Shown here piece by piece: positions 20,680 to 34,000 of a stretch of DNA of 64,000 nucleotides. A program made the translations under genes and the position numbers. The DNA lies in assembly GCF_958295425.1 (NCBI RefSeq), contig NC_081149.1:434001-498000 (forward strand), in the 5' to 3' direction. The stretch's first letter is position 1. The number at the start of each line of letters is the position of its first letter. Under the pieces are notes generated by a model. The model saw only the letters and a program-made list of their open reading frames with translations, ran no database searches and was not told the origin of the DNA. This stretch comes from Solea solea. Taxonomy: Eukaryota > Chordata > Actinopteri > Pleuronectiformes > Soleidae.

Positions 20680-20772
20680 ACTGTGCAAAGGTTTTAGGCA
20701 GTTGTGAAAAAAATGAATCAATCATCAATCAACAAAATGCAGTGAATAAACAAAAGAGAAATCTAAATCACC
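20680..20772. mobile_element. Short dispersed-repeat fragment between opposed C repeats
   Basis: Begins 'acagtactgtgcaaagg', which resembles the end of a common fish interspersed element, and continues AT-rich. It sits exactly at the switch from inverted to direct C. The family is not determined. Confidence 0.4.
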
Positions 20773-21165
20773 CTTTGTGAGGTTTATGTTATGGGACAGT
20801 AGAAAAATGAAAAAAATCAGAAAACAGCCGTATCCCTGCTGAATGCGCACAAAAACAGAGACAAATAGAAAAACACATCCAAACAGTGAAATCATTGCAA
20901 AATCAAACACTGAAGGTATATAACTATATCTTATGAGATGTTAACTTTATTTGTGAGGTTTATGTTATGGGACAGTAGAAAAATGAAAAAAATTGCGAAA
21001 ACAGCCGTATCCATGCTGAATGCGCACAAAAACAGAGACAAATAGAAAAACACATCCAAACAGTGAAATCATTGCAAAATCAAACACTGAGGGTACATCA
21101 ATATACCTTATAAGATGTTAACTTCATATTATAGGACGGTAGAAAAAAGATTAAAATACCCTCGA
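20773..21165 (+). repeat. Satellite repeat C (two units plus terminal fragment)
   Basis: Direct C units of the second-region subtype ('ccgtatcc(c/a)tgctgaatg' and 'aaaaacagagac'). They end in the degenerate fragment 'ttaacttcatattatagg...gattaaaataccctcg' that always joins C to the next A array. Confidence 0.9.
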
Positions 21166-22035
21166 TCAGCCTTAGTCCCTGATACACATACGGAAAAATC
21201 AGACTCCTGGCTTAATGCCTTTAGGAATTATTACAAAAAACACACCACAGCGGCTGACCTTTGACCTTTCCAAAGGTTGCACGGGTCTGAAACTCAGCAC
21301 CCTGGATCAGCCAGGAGTCCCTGATACACATACGGAGAAATCAGCATCCGAGCTCATTGCCTTTAGGAATTATTGAAGAAAAGACAGTTTCCCACGTTTC
21401 TTACATTTGAATTTTACAGACTGTGTTTTTGGCAGTTTTTTTTGGCCAGGGGGAAAAAAGCCCACAGTCCTGTGTCCAAAAACTGAAGACTCTATACAGT
21501 CTTAGACTCTTTGGCCAGAGTGGAAGTTTTGGAGGAACTACATTTCTACAGGTCGCAGGAGTGTGAATATTTCATATGTCGTTTGGGGTCCCAAGACGAG
21601 CGGAACGACGAGGGTACATTAGTATATCTTATAAGATGTTAACTTTATTTGTGAGGTTTATGTTATGGGACAGTTAAAAAATGAAAAAAAATCAGAAAAC
21701 AGTCGTATTCCAGCTGAATGCGCACAAAAACAGACAAAAATAGAAAAACACATTCAAACAGTGAGATCATTGCAAAATCAAACACTGAAGGTATATAACT
21801 ATATCTCATAAGATTTTAACTTTATTTGTCTGGTTTATGTTATGGGAGAGTAGAAAAATGAAAAAAATTGCGAAAACAGCCGTATCCCTGCTGAATGCGC
21901 ACAAAAACAGACACAAATAGAAAAACACATCCAAACAGTGAAATCAATATAAATTTAAACACTGAGGGTACATCAATATACCTTATAAGATGTTAACTTC
22001 ATATTATAGGACAGTAGAAAAAAGATTAAAATACC
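21166..22035 (+). repeat. A-B-C composite 1
   Basis: A about 1.5 units (21166-21374), B 21375-21638, C two units plus junction fragment. B lacks 17 bp ('aaatcaggtcatgtcag') and reads 'aactgaagactc', a haplotype shared with composites 7, 8 and 9. Confidence 0.9.
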
Positions 22036-23488
22036 CTCGATCAGCCTTAGTCCCTGATACACATACGGAAAAATCAGACTCCTGGCTTAATGCCTTTAGG
22101 AATTATTACAAAAAACACACCCGAACGGCTGACCTTTGACCTTTCCGAAGGTTACACAGGTCTGAAACTCGGCACCCTAAATTAGCCTTAGTCCCTGATA
22201 CACATACGGAAAAATCAGACTCCTGGCTCGATGCCTTTAGGAATTATTACAAAAAACACAACCGAACGGCTGACCATTGACCTTTCCGAAGGTTGCACAG
22301 GTCTGAAACTCGGCACCCTGGATCAGCCTTAGTCCCTATACACACACGGAAAAATCAGACTCCTGGCTCAATGCCTTTAGGAATTATTACAAAAAACACA
22401 CCCGAACGGCTGACCTTTGACCTTTCCAAAGGTTGCACGGGTCTGAAACTCGGCACCCTGGATTAGCCTTAGTCCCTGATACACATACAGAAAAATCAGA
22501 CTCGTGGCTAAATGCCTTTAGGAATTATTACAAAAAACACACCCGAACGGCTAACCATTGACCTTTTTCGAAAGTTGCACAGGTCTGAAACTCGGCAACC
22601 GGGATAAGCTTTAGTCCCTGATACACATACGGAAAAATCAGACTCCTGACTCAATGCCTTTAGGAATTATTACAAAAAATACACCACAGTGGCTGACCTT
22701 TGACCTTTCCAAAGGTTGCACAGATCTGAAACTCAGCACCCTGGATCAGCCAGGAGTCCCTGATACACATACGGAGAAATCAGCATCCGGGCTCATTGCC
22801 TTTAGGAATTATTGAAGAAAAGACAGTTTCCCACCTTTCTTACGTTTGAATTTTACAGACTGTGTTTTTGGCAGTTTTTTTTGGCCAGGGGGAAAAAAGC
22901 CCAAAGTCCTGTGTCCAAAAACTGAAAATCAGGTCATGTCAGACTCTATACAGTCTTAGACTCTTTGGCCAGAGTGGAAGTTTTGGAGGAACTACATTTC
23001 TACAGGTCGCAGGAGTGTGAATATTTCATATGTCGTTTGGGGTCCCAAGACGAGCGGAACGACGAGGGTACATTAGTATATCTTATAAGATGTTAACTTT
23101 ATTTGTGAGGTTTATGTTATGGGACAGTAGAAAAATGAAAAAAAATCAGAAAACAGTCGTATTCCAGCTGAATGCGCACAAAAACAGACAAAAATAGAAA
23201 AACACAGTCAAACAGCGAAATCATTGCAAAATCAAACACTGAAGGTATATAACAATATCTTATAAGATGTTAACTTTATTTCTGAGGTTTATGTTATGGG
23301 ACAGTAGAAAAATGAAAAAAAAATCAGAAAACAGTCGTATTCCAGCTGAATGCGCACAAAAACAGACACAAATAGAAAAACACATCCAAACAGTGAAATC
23401 ATTATAAATTTAAACACTGAGGGTACATCAATATACCTTATAAGATGTTAACTTCATATTATAGGACAGTAGAAAAAAGATTAAAATA
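22036..23488 (+). repeat. A-B-C composite 2
   Basis: A about 5.5 units, B 22814-23091, C two units plus fragment. Together with composite 3 it forms a ~2.84-kb block repeated as composites 4+5 (3.02 kb), the difference being one C unit. Confidence 0.9.
22130..22142 (-). promoter_or_regulatory. Representative perfect DR1 site in repeat A
   Basis: TGACCTTTGACCT on the plus strand reads AGGTCAAAGGTCA on the minus strand: two AGGTCA half-sites with a single A spacer. This is the consensus DR1 bound by PPAR-RXR, RXR, HNF4 and COUP-TF. The same 13 bp recurs in most A units with 'ggctgacctttgacc' from 21.2 kb to the window end. The other A class has 'gaccattgacc', changing one base of a half-site. 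Binding is not shown by sequence alone. Confidence 0.6.
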
Positions 23489-24876
23489 CCCTCGATCAGC
23501 CTTAGTCCCTGATACACATACGGAAAAATCAGACTCCTGGCTTAATGCCTTTAGGAATTATTACAAAAAACACACCTAAACGGCTGACCTTTGACCTTTC
23601 CGAAGGTTACACAGGTCTGAAACTCGGCACCCTGGATCAGCCTTAGTCCCTATACACACACGGAAAAATCAGACTCCTGGCTCAATGCCTTTAGGAATTA
23701 TTACAAAAAACACACCAGAGCGGCTGACCTTTGACCTTTCCAAAGGTTGCACGGGTCTGAAACTCGGCACCCTGGATCAGCCAGGAGTCCCTGATACACA
23801 TACGGAGAAATCAGCATCCGGGCTCATTGCCTTTAGGAATTATTGAAGAAAAGACAGTTTCCCACCTTTCTTACGTTTGAATTTTACAGACTGTGTTTTT
23901 GGCAGTTTTTTTTGGCCAGGGGGAAAAAAGCCAAAAGTCCTGTGTCCAAAAACTGAAAATCAGGTCATGTCAGACTCTATACAGTCTTAGACTCTTTGGC
24001 CAGAGTGGAAGTTTTGGAGGAACTACATTTCTACAGGTCGCAGGAGTGTGAATATTTCATATGTCGTTTGGGGTCCCAAGACGAGCGGAACGACGAGGGT
24101 ACATTAGTATATCTTATAAGATGTTAACTTTATTTGTGAGGTTTATGTTATGGGACAGTAGAAAATGAAAAAAAATCAGAAAACAGTCGTATTCCAGCTG
24201 AATGCGCACAAAAACAGACACAAATAGAAAAACACATCCAAACAGTGAAACTATTGCAAAATCAAACACTGAGGGTACCGAAGAATATCTTATAAGATGT
24301 TAACTTTATTTGTGAGGTTTATGTTATGGGACAGTAGAAAAATGAAAAAAAAATCAGAAAACAGTCGTATTCCAGCTTACTGCAAACAAAAACAGACAAA
24401 AATAGAAAAACACATTCAAACAGTGAAATCATTGCAAAATCAAACACTGAAGGTATATAACTATATCTTATAAGATGTTAAATTTATTTGTGAGGTTTAT
24501 GTTATGGGACAGTAGAAAAATGAAAAAAAATCAGAAAACAGCCGTATCCCTGCTGAATGCACACAAAAACAGAGACAAATAGAAAAACACATCCAAACAG
24601 TGAAATCATTGCAAAATCAAACACTGAAGGTATATAACTATATCTTATAAGATTTTAACTTTATTTGTGAGGTTTATGTTATGGGACAGTAGAAAAATGA
24701 AAAAAATTGCGAAAACAGCCGTATCCCTGCTGAATGCGCACAAAAACAGACACAAATAGAAAAACACATCCAAACAGCAAAATCATTATAAATTCAAACA
24801 CTGAGGGTACATCAATATACCTTATAAGATGTTAACTTCATATTATAGGACAGTAGAAAAAAGATTAAAATACCCT
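23489..24876 (+). repeat. A-B-C composite 3
   Basis: A about 2.5 units, B 23845-24122, C four units plus fragment. One C unit carries 'ccagcttactgcaaac' in place of 'ccagctgaatgcgcac', also found in composite 5. Confidence 0.9.
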
Positions 24877-26512
24877 CGATCAGCCTTAGTCCCTGATACA
24901 CATACGGAAAAATCAGACTCCTGGCTTAATGCCTTTAGGAATTATTACCAAAAACACACCCGAACGGCTGACCTTTGACCTTTCCGAAGGTTACACAGGT
25001 CTGAAACTCGGCACCCTAAATTAGCCTTAGTCCCTGATACACATACGGAAAAATCAGACTCCTGGCTCGATGCCTTTAGGAATTATTACAAAAAACACAA
25101 CCGAACGGCTGACCATTGACCTTTCCGAAGGTTGCACAGGTCTGAAACTCGGCACCCTGGATCAGCCTTAGTCCCTATACACACACGGAAAAATCAGACT
25201 CCTGGCTCAATGCCTTTAGGAATTATTACAAAAAACACACCCGAACGGCTGACCTTTGACCTTTCCAAAGGTTGCACGGGTCTGAAACTCGGCACCCTGG
25301 ATTAGCCTTAGTCCCTGATACACATACAGAAAAATCAGACTCGTGGCTAAATGCCTTTAGGAATTATTACAAAAAACACACCCGAACGGCTAACCATTGA
25401 CCTTTTTCGAAAGTTGCACAGGTCTGAAACTCGGCAACCGGGATAAGCTTTAGTCCCTGATACACATACGGAAAAATCAGACTCCTGACTCAATGCCTTT
25501 AGGAATTATTACAAAAAATACACCACAGTGGCTGACCTTTGACCTTTCCAAAGGTTGCACAGATCTGAAACTCAGCACCCTGGATCAGCCAGGAGTCCCT
25601 GATACACATACGGAGAAATCAGCATCCGGGCTCATTGCCTTTAGGAATTATTGAAGAAAAGACAGTTTCCCACCTTTCTTACGTTTGAATTTTACAGACT
25701 GTGTTTTTGGCAGTTTTTTTTGGCCAGGGGGAAAAAAGCCCAAAGTCCTGTGTCCAAAAACTGAAAATCAGGTCATGTCAGACTCTATACAGTCTTAGAC
25801 TCTTTGGCCAGAGTGGAAGTTTTGGAGGAACTACATTTCTACAGGTCGCAGGAGTGTGAATATTTCATATGTCGTTTGGGGTCCCAAGACGAGCGGAACG
25901 ACGAGGGTACATTAGTATATCTTATAAGATGTTAACTTTATTTGTGAGGTTTATGTTATGGGACAGTAGAAAAATGAAAAAAAATCAGAAAACAGTCGTA
26001 TTCCAGCTGAATGCGCACAAAAACAGACAAAAATAGAAAAACACAGTCAAACAGCGAAATCATTGCCAAATCAAACACTGAAGGTATATAACAATATCTT
26101 ATAAGATGTTAACTTTATTTCTGAGGTTTATGTTATGGGACAGTAGAAAAATGAAAAAAAAATCAGAAAACAGTCGTATTCCAGCTGAATGCGCACAAAA
26201 ACAGACAAAAATAGAAAAACACATTCAAACAGTGAAATCATTGCAAAATCAAACACTGAAGGTATATAACTATATCTTATAAGATTTTAACTTTATTTGT
26301 GAGGTTTATGTTATGGGACAGTAGAAAAATGAAAAAAATTGCGAAAACAGCCGTATCCCTGCTGAATGCGCACAAAAACAGACACAAATAGAAAAACACA
26401 TCCAAACAGTGAAATCATTATAAATTTAAACACTGAGGGTACATCAATATACCTTATAAGATGTTAACTTCATATTATAGGACAGTAGAAAAAAGATTAA
26501 AATACCCTCGAT
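24877..26512 (+). repeat. A-B-C composite 4
   Basis: Near copy of composite 2 with one more C unit (three plus fragment). Shared oddities include 'accctaaattagcc' (22175 and 25013) and the A unit with 'ctcgtggctaaatgcc'. Confidence 0.9.
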
Positions 26513-27893
26513 CAGCCTTAGTCCCTGATACACATACGGAAAAATCAGACTCCTGGCTTAATGCCTTTAGGAATTATTACAAAAAACACACCTAAACGGC
26601 TGACCTTTGACCTTTCCGAAGGTTACACAGGTCTGAAACTCGGCACCCTGGATCAGCCTTAGTCCCTATACACACACGGAAAAATCAGACTCCTGGCTCA
26701 ATGCCTTTAGGAATTATTACAAAAAACACACCAGAGCGGCTGACCTTTGACCTTTCCAAAGGTTGCACGGGTCTGAAACTCGGCACCCTGGATCAGCCAG
26801 GAGTCCCTGATACACATACGGAGAAATCAGCATCCGGGCTCATTGCCTTTAGGAATTATTGAAGAAAAGACAGTTTCCCACCTTTCTTACGTTTGAATTT
26901 TACAGACTGTGTTTTTGGCAGTTTTTTTTGGCCAGGGGGAAAAAAGCCAAAAGTCCTGTGTCCAAAAACTGAAAATCAGGTCATGTCAGACTCTATACAG
27001 TCTTAGACTCTTTGGCCAGAGTGGAAGTTTTGGAGGAACTACATTTCTACAGGTCGCAGGAGTGTGAATATTTCATATGTCGTTTGGGGTCCCAAGACGA
27101 GCGGAACGACGAGGGTACATTAGTATATCTTATAAGATGTTAACTTTATTTGTGAGGTTTATGTTATGGGACAGTAGAAAATGAAAAAAAATCAGAAAAC
27201 AGTCGTATTCCAGCTGAATGCGCACAAAAACAGACACAAATAGAAAAACACATCCAAACAGTGAAACTATTGCAAAATCAAACACTGAGGGTACCGAAGA
27301 ATATCTTATAAGATGTTAACTTTATTTGTGAGGTTTATGTTATGGGACAGTAGAAAAATGAAAAAAAAATCAGAAAACAGTCGTATTCCAGCTTACTGCA
27401 AACAAAAACAGACAAAAATAGAAAAACACATTCAAACAGTGAAATCATTGCAAAATCAAACACTGAAGGTATATAACTATATCTTATAAGATGTTAAATT
27501 TATTTGTGAGGTTTATGTTATGGGACAGTAGAAAAATGAAAAAAAATCAGAAAACAGCCGTATCCCTGCTGAATGCACACAAAAACAGAGACAAATAGAA
27601 AAACACATCCAAACAGTGAAATCATTGCAAAATCAAACACTGAAGGTATATAACTATATCTTATAAGATTTTAACTTTATTTGTGAGGTTTATGTTATGG
27701 GACAGTAGAAAAATGAAAAAAATTGCGAAAACAGCCGTATCCCTGCTGAATGCGCACAAAAACAGACACAAATAGAAAAACACATCCAAACAGCAAAATC
27801 ATTATAAATTCAAACACTGAGGGTACATCAATATACCTTATAAGATGTTAACTTCATATTATAGGACAGTAGAAAAAAGATTAAAATACCCTC
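26513..27893 (+). repeat. A-B-C composite 5
   Basis: Near copy of composite 3, same A (2.5) and C (four) numbers, same 'gaagaatatc' and 'cttactgcaaac' unit variants. Confidence 0.9.
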
Positions 27894-29096
27894 GATCAGC
27901 CTTAGTCCCTGATACACATACGGAAAAATCAGACTCCTGGCTTAATGCCTTTAGGAATTATTACAAAAAACACACCTAAACGGCTGACCTTTGACCTTTC
28001 CGAAGGTTACACAGGTCTGAAACTCGGCACCCTGGATCAGCCTTAGTCCCTATACACACACGGAAAAATCAGACTCCTGGCTCAATGCCTTTAGGAATTA
28101 TTACAAAAAACACACCAGAGCGGCTGACCTTTGACCTTTCCAAAGGTTGCACGGGTCTGAAACTCGGCACCCTGGATCAGCCAGGAGTCCCTGATACACA
28201 TACGGAGAAATCAGCATCCGGGCTCATTGCCTTTAGGAATTATTGAAGAAAAGACAGTTTCCCACCTTTCTTACGTTTGAATTTTACAGACTGTGTTTTT
28301 GGCAGTATTTGGCCCGGGGGAAAAAAGCCCAAAGTCCTGTGTCCAAAAACTGAAAATCAGGTCATGTCAGACTCTATACAGTCTTAGACTCTTTGGCCAG
28401 AGTGGAAGTTTTGGAGGAACTACATTTCTACAGGTCGCAGGAGTGTGAATATTTCATATGTCGTTTGGGGTCCCAAGACGAGCGGAACGACGAGGGTACA
28501 TTAGTATATCTTATAAGATGTTAACTTTATTTGTGAGGTTTATGTTATGGGACAGTAGAAAAATGAAAAAAAATCAGAAAACAGTCGTATTCCAGCTGAA
28601 TGCGCACAAAAACAGACAAAAATAGAAAAACACATTCAAACAGTGAAATCATTGCAAAATCAAACACTGAAGGTATATAACTATATCTTATGAGATGTTA
28701 CATTTATTTGTGAGGTTTATGTTATGGGACAATAAAAAAATGAATAAAATCAGAAAACAGCCGTATCCCTGCTGAATGCACACAAAAACAGAGACAAATA
28801 GAAAAACACATCCAAACAGTGAAATCATTGCAAAATCAAACACTGAAGGTATATAACTATATCTTATAAGATTTTAACTTTATTTGTGAGGTTTATGTTA
28901 TGGGAGAGTAGAAAAATGAAAAAAATTGCGAAAACAGCCGTATCCCTGCTGAATGCGCACAAAAACAAACACAAATAGAAAAACACATCCAAACAGTGAA
29001 ATCAATATAAATTTAAACACTGAGGGTACATCAATATACCTTATAAGATGTTAACTTCATATTATAGGACAGTAGAAAAAAGATTAAAATACCCTC
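27894..29096 (+). repeat. A-B-C composite 6
   Basis: A about 2.5 units like composite 5, but B (28245-28519) has the short form 'ggcagtatttggcccggg' in place of the T-run form. C three units plus fragment. Confidence 0.9.
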
Positions 29097-30396
29097 GATC
29101 AGCCTTAGTCCCTGATACACATACGGAAAAATCAGACTCCTGGCTTAATGCCTTTAGGAATTATTACAAAAAACACACCCGAACGGCTAACCATTGACCT
29201 TTTTCGAAAGTTGCACAGGTCTGAAACTCGGCAACCGGGATAAGCTTTAGTCCCTGATACACATACGGAAAAATCAGACTCCTGGCTCAATGCCTTTAGG
29301 AATTATTACAAAAAACACACCCGAACGGCTGACCATTGACCTTTCCGAAGGTTGCACAGGTCTGCAACTCGGCACACTGGATCAGCCTTAGTCCCTGATA
29401 CACACACGGAAAAATCAGACACCTGGCTCAATGCCTTTAGGAATTATTACAAAAAACACACCCGAACGGCTGACCTTTGACCTTTCCAAAGCTTGCACGG
29501 GTCTGAAACTTGGCACCCTGGATTAGCCTTAGTCCCTGATACACATACGGAAAAATCAGACTCCTGGCTTAATGCCTTTAGGAATTATTACAAAAAACAC
29601 ACCACAGCGGCTGACCTTTGACCTTTCCAAAGGTTGCACGGGTCTGAAACTCGGCACCCTGGATCAGCCAGGAGTCCCTGATACACATACGGAGAAATCA
29701 GCATCCGGGCTCATTGCCTTTAGGAATTATTGAAGAAAAGACAGTTTCCCACCTTTCTTACATTTGAATTTTACAGACTGTGTTTTTGGCAGTTTTTTTT
29801 GGCCAGGGGGAAAAAAGCCCACAGTCCTGTGTCCAAAAACTGAAGACTCTATACAGTCTTAGACTCTTTGGCCAGAGTGGAAGTTTTGGAGGAACTACAT
29901 TTCTACAGGTCGCAGGAGTGTGAATATTTCATATGTCGTTTGGGGTCCCAAGACGAGCGGAACGACGAGGGTACATTAGTATATCTTATAAGATGTTAAC
30001 TTTATTTGTGAGGTTTATGTTATGGGACAGTAGAAAAATGAAAAAAAATCAGAAAACAGTCGTATTCCAGCTGAATGCGCACAAAAACAGACAAAAATAG
30101 AAAAACACATTCAAACAGTGAAATCATTGCAAAATCAAACACTGAAGGTATATAACTATATCTTATGAGATGTTAACTTTATTTGTGAGGTTTATGTTAT
30201 GGGACAATAAAAAAATGAATAAAATCAGAAAACAGCCGTATCCCTGCTGAATGCACACAAAAACAGAGACAAATAGAAAAACACATCCAAACAGTGAAAT
30301 CAATATAAATTCAAACACTGAGGGTACATCAATATACCTTATAAGATGTTAACTTCATATTATAGGACAGTAGAAAAAAGATTAAAATACCCTCGA
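29097..30396 (+). repeat. A-B-C composite 7
   Basis: A about 4.5 units, B 29732-29995 with the 17-bp deletion haplotype, C two units plus fragment. Confidence 0.9.
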
Positions 30397-32197
30397 TCAG
30401 CCTTAGTCCCTGATACACATACGGAAAAATCAGACTCCTGGCTTAATGCCTTTAGGAATTATTACAAAAAACACACAACAGCGGCTGACCTTTGACCTTT
30501 CCAAAGGTTGCACGGGTCTGAAACTCGACACCCTGGATTAGCCTTAGTCCCTGATACACATACGGAAAAATCAGACTCCTGGCTTAATGCCTTTAGGAAT
30601 TATTACAAAAAACACACCCGAACGGCTGACCTTTGACCTTTCCAAAGGTTGCACGGGTCTGAAACTCGGCACCCTGGATTAGCCTTAGTCCCTGATACAC
30701 ATACAGAAAAATCAGACTCCTGGCTAAATGCCTTTAGGAATTATTACAAAAAACACACCCGAACGGCTGACCATTGACCTTTCCGAAAGTTGCACAGGTC
30801 TGAAACTCGGCAACCGGGATAAGCTTTAGTCCCTGATACACATACGGAAAAATCAGACTCCTGACTCAATGCCTTTAGGAATTATTACAAAAAATACACC
30901 ACAGTGGCTGACCTTTGACCTTTCCAAAGGTTGCACAGATCTGAAACTCAGCACCCTGGATCAGCCAGGAGTCCCTGATACACATACGGAGAAATCAGCA
31001 TCCGGGCTCATTGCCTTTAGGAATTATTGAAGAAAAGATAGTTTCCCACCTTTCTTACGTTTGAATTTTACAGACTGTGTTTTTGGCAGTTTTTTTTGGC
31101 CAGGGGGAAAAAAGCCCAAAGTCCTGTGTCCAAAACTGAAAATCAGGTCATGTCAGACTCTATACAGTCTTAGACTCTTTGGCCAGACTCCTGGCTTAAT
31201 GCCTTTAGGAATTATTACAAAAAACACACCCGAACGGCTAACCATTGACCTTTTCCGAAAGTTGCACAGGTCTGAAACTCGGCAACCGGGATAAGCTTTA
31301 GTCCCTGATACACATACGGAGAAATCAGCATCCGGGCTCATTGCCTTTAGGAATTATTGAAGAAAAGACAGTTTCCCACCTTTCTTACGTTTGAATTTTA
31401 CAGACTGTGTTTTTGGCAGTTTTTTTTGGCCAGGGGGAAAAAAGCCCACAGTCCTGTGTCCAAAAACTGAAGACTCTATACAGTCTTAGACTCTTTGGCC
31501 AGAGTGGAAGTTTTGGAGGAACTACATTTCTACAGGTCGCAGGAGTGTGAATATTTCATATGTCGTTTGGGGTCCCAAGACGAGCGGAACGACGAGGGTA
31601 CTTAGTATATCTTATAAGATGTTAACTTTATTTGTGAGGTTTATGTTATGGGACAGTAGAAAAATGAAAAAAAATCAGAAAACAGTCGTATTCCAGCTGA
31701 ATGCGCACAAAAACAGACAAAAATAGAAAAACACATTCAAACAGTGAAATCATTGCAAAATCAAACACTGAAGGTATATAACAATATCTTATAAGATGTT
31801 AACTTTATTTCTGAGGTTTATGTTATGGGACAGTAGAAAAATTAAAAAAAATCAGAAAACAGTCGTATTCCAGCTGAATGCGCACAAAAACAGACAAAAA
31901 TAGAAAAACACATTCAAACAATGAAATCATTGCAAAATCAAACACTGAAGGTATATAACTATATCTTATGAGATGTTAACTTTATTTGTGAGGTTTATGT
32001 TATGGGACAATAAAAAAATGAATAAAATCAGAAAACAGCCGTATCCCTGCTGAATGCACACAAAAACAGAGACAAATAGAAAAACACATCCAAACAGTAA
32101 AATCATTATAAATTCAAACAGTGAGGGTACATCAATATACCTTATAAGATGTTAACTTCATATTATAGGACAGTAGAAAAAGGATTAAAATACCCTC
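30397..32197 (+). repeat. A-B-C composite 8, with a B-to-A chimeric joint
   Basis: A about 4.5 units (30397-31028), then a first B that breaks off at 31184-31187 in 'ggccaga' and jumps into the middle of an A unit ('ctcctggctt'). That A unit runs into a second, complete B (31359-31621, 17-bp deletion haplotype) and three C units. The joint shares CAGA between B and A. The whole 1803-bp block is repeated as composite 9. Confidence 0.9.
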
Positions 32198-34000
32198 GAT
32201 CAGCCTTAGTCCCTGATACACATACGGAAAAATCAGACTCCTGGCTTAATGCCTTTAGGAATTATTACAAAAAACACACAACAGCGGCTGACCTTTGACC
32301 TTTCCAAAGGTTGCACGGGTCTGAAACTCGACACCCTGGATTAGCCTTAGTCCCTGATACACATACGGAAAAATCAGACTCCTGGCTTAATGCCTTTAGG
32401 AATTATTACAAAAAACACACCCGAACGGCTGACCTTTGACCTTTCCAAAGGTTGCACGGGTCTGAAACTCGGCACCCTGGATTAGCCTTAGTCCCTGATA
32501 CACATACAGAAAAATCAGACTCCTGGCTAAATGCCTTTAGGAATTATTACAAAAAACACACCCGAACGGCTGACCATTGACCTTTCCGAAAGTTGCACAG
32601 GTCTGAAACTCGGCAACCGGGATAAGCTTTAGTCCCTGATACACATACGGAAAAATCAGACTCCTGACTCAATGCCTTTAGGAATTATTACAAAAAATAC
32701 ACCACAGTGGCTGACCTTTGACCTTTCCAAAGGTTGCACAGATCTGAAACTCAGCACCCTGGATCAGCCAGGAGTCCCTGATACACATACGGAGAAATCA
32801 GCATCCGGGCTCATTGCCTTTAGGAATTATTGAAGAAAAGATAGTTTCCCACCTTTCTTACGTTTGAATTTTACAGACTGTGTTTTTGGCAGTTTTTTTT
32901 GGCCAGGGGGAAAAAAGCCCAAAGTCCTGTGTCCAAAACTGAAAATCAGGTCATGTCAGACTCTATACAGTCTTAGACTCTTTGGCCAGACTCCTGGCTT
33001 AATGCCTTTAGGAATTATTACAAAAAACACACCCGAACGGCTAACCATTGACCTTTTCCGAAAGTTGCACAGGTCTGAAACTCGGCAACCGGGATAAGCT
33101 TTAGTCCCTGATACACATACGGAGAAATCAGCATCCGGGCTCATTGCCTTTAGGAATTATTGAAGAAAAGACAGTTTCCCACCTTTCTTACGTTTGAATT
33201 TTACAGACTGTGTTTTTGGCAGTTTTTTTTGGCCAGGGGGAAAAAAGCCCACAGTCCTGTGTCCAAAAACTGAAGACTCTATACAGTCTTAGACTCTTTG
33301 GCCAGAGTGGAAGTTTTGGAGGAACTACATTTCTACAGGTCGCAGGAGTGTGAATATTTCATATGTCGTTTGGGGTCCCAAGACGAGCGGAACGACGAGG
33401 GTACTTAGTATATCTTATAAGATGTTAACTTTATTTGTGAGGTTTATGTTATGGGACAGTAGAAAAATGAAAAAAAATCAGAAAACAGTCGTATTCCAGC
33501 TGAATGCGCACAAAAACAGACAAAAATAGAAAAACACATTCAAACAGTGAAATCATTGCAAAATCAAACACTGAAGGTATATAACAATATCTTATAAGAT
33601 GTTAACTTTATTTCTGAGGTTTATGTTATGGGACAGTAGAAAAATTAAAAAAAATCAGAAAACAGTCGTATTCCAGCTGAATGCGCACAAAAACAGACAA
33701 AAATAGAAAAACACATTCAAACAATGAAATCATTGCAAAATCAAACACTGAAGGTATATAACTATATCTTATGAGATGTTAACTTTATTTGTGAGGTTTA
33801 TGTTATGGGACAATAAAAAAATGAATAAAATCAGAAAACAGCCGTATCCCTGCTGAATGCACACAAAAACAGAGACAAATAGAAAAACACATCCAAACAG
33901 TAAAATCATTATAAATTCAAACAGTGAGGGTACATCAATATACCTTATAAGATGTTAACTTCATATTATAGGACAGTAGAAAAAGGATTAAAATACCCTC
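32198..34000 (+). repeat. A-B-C composite 9, tandem copy of composite 8
   Basis: Repeats composite 8 at a distance of 1803 bp with no difference that I noticed, including the chimeric joint (32987-32990) and C units with 'gggacaataaaaaaatg'. A recent tandem duplication, or an assembly duplication. Confidence 0.9.
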
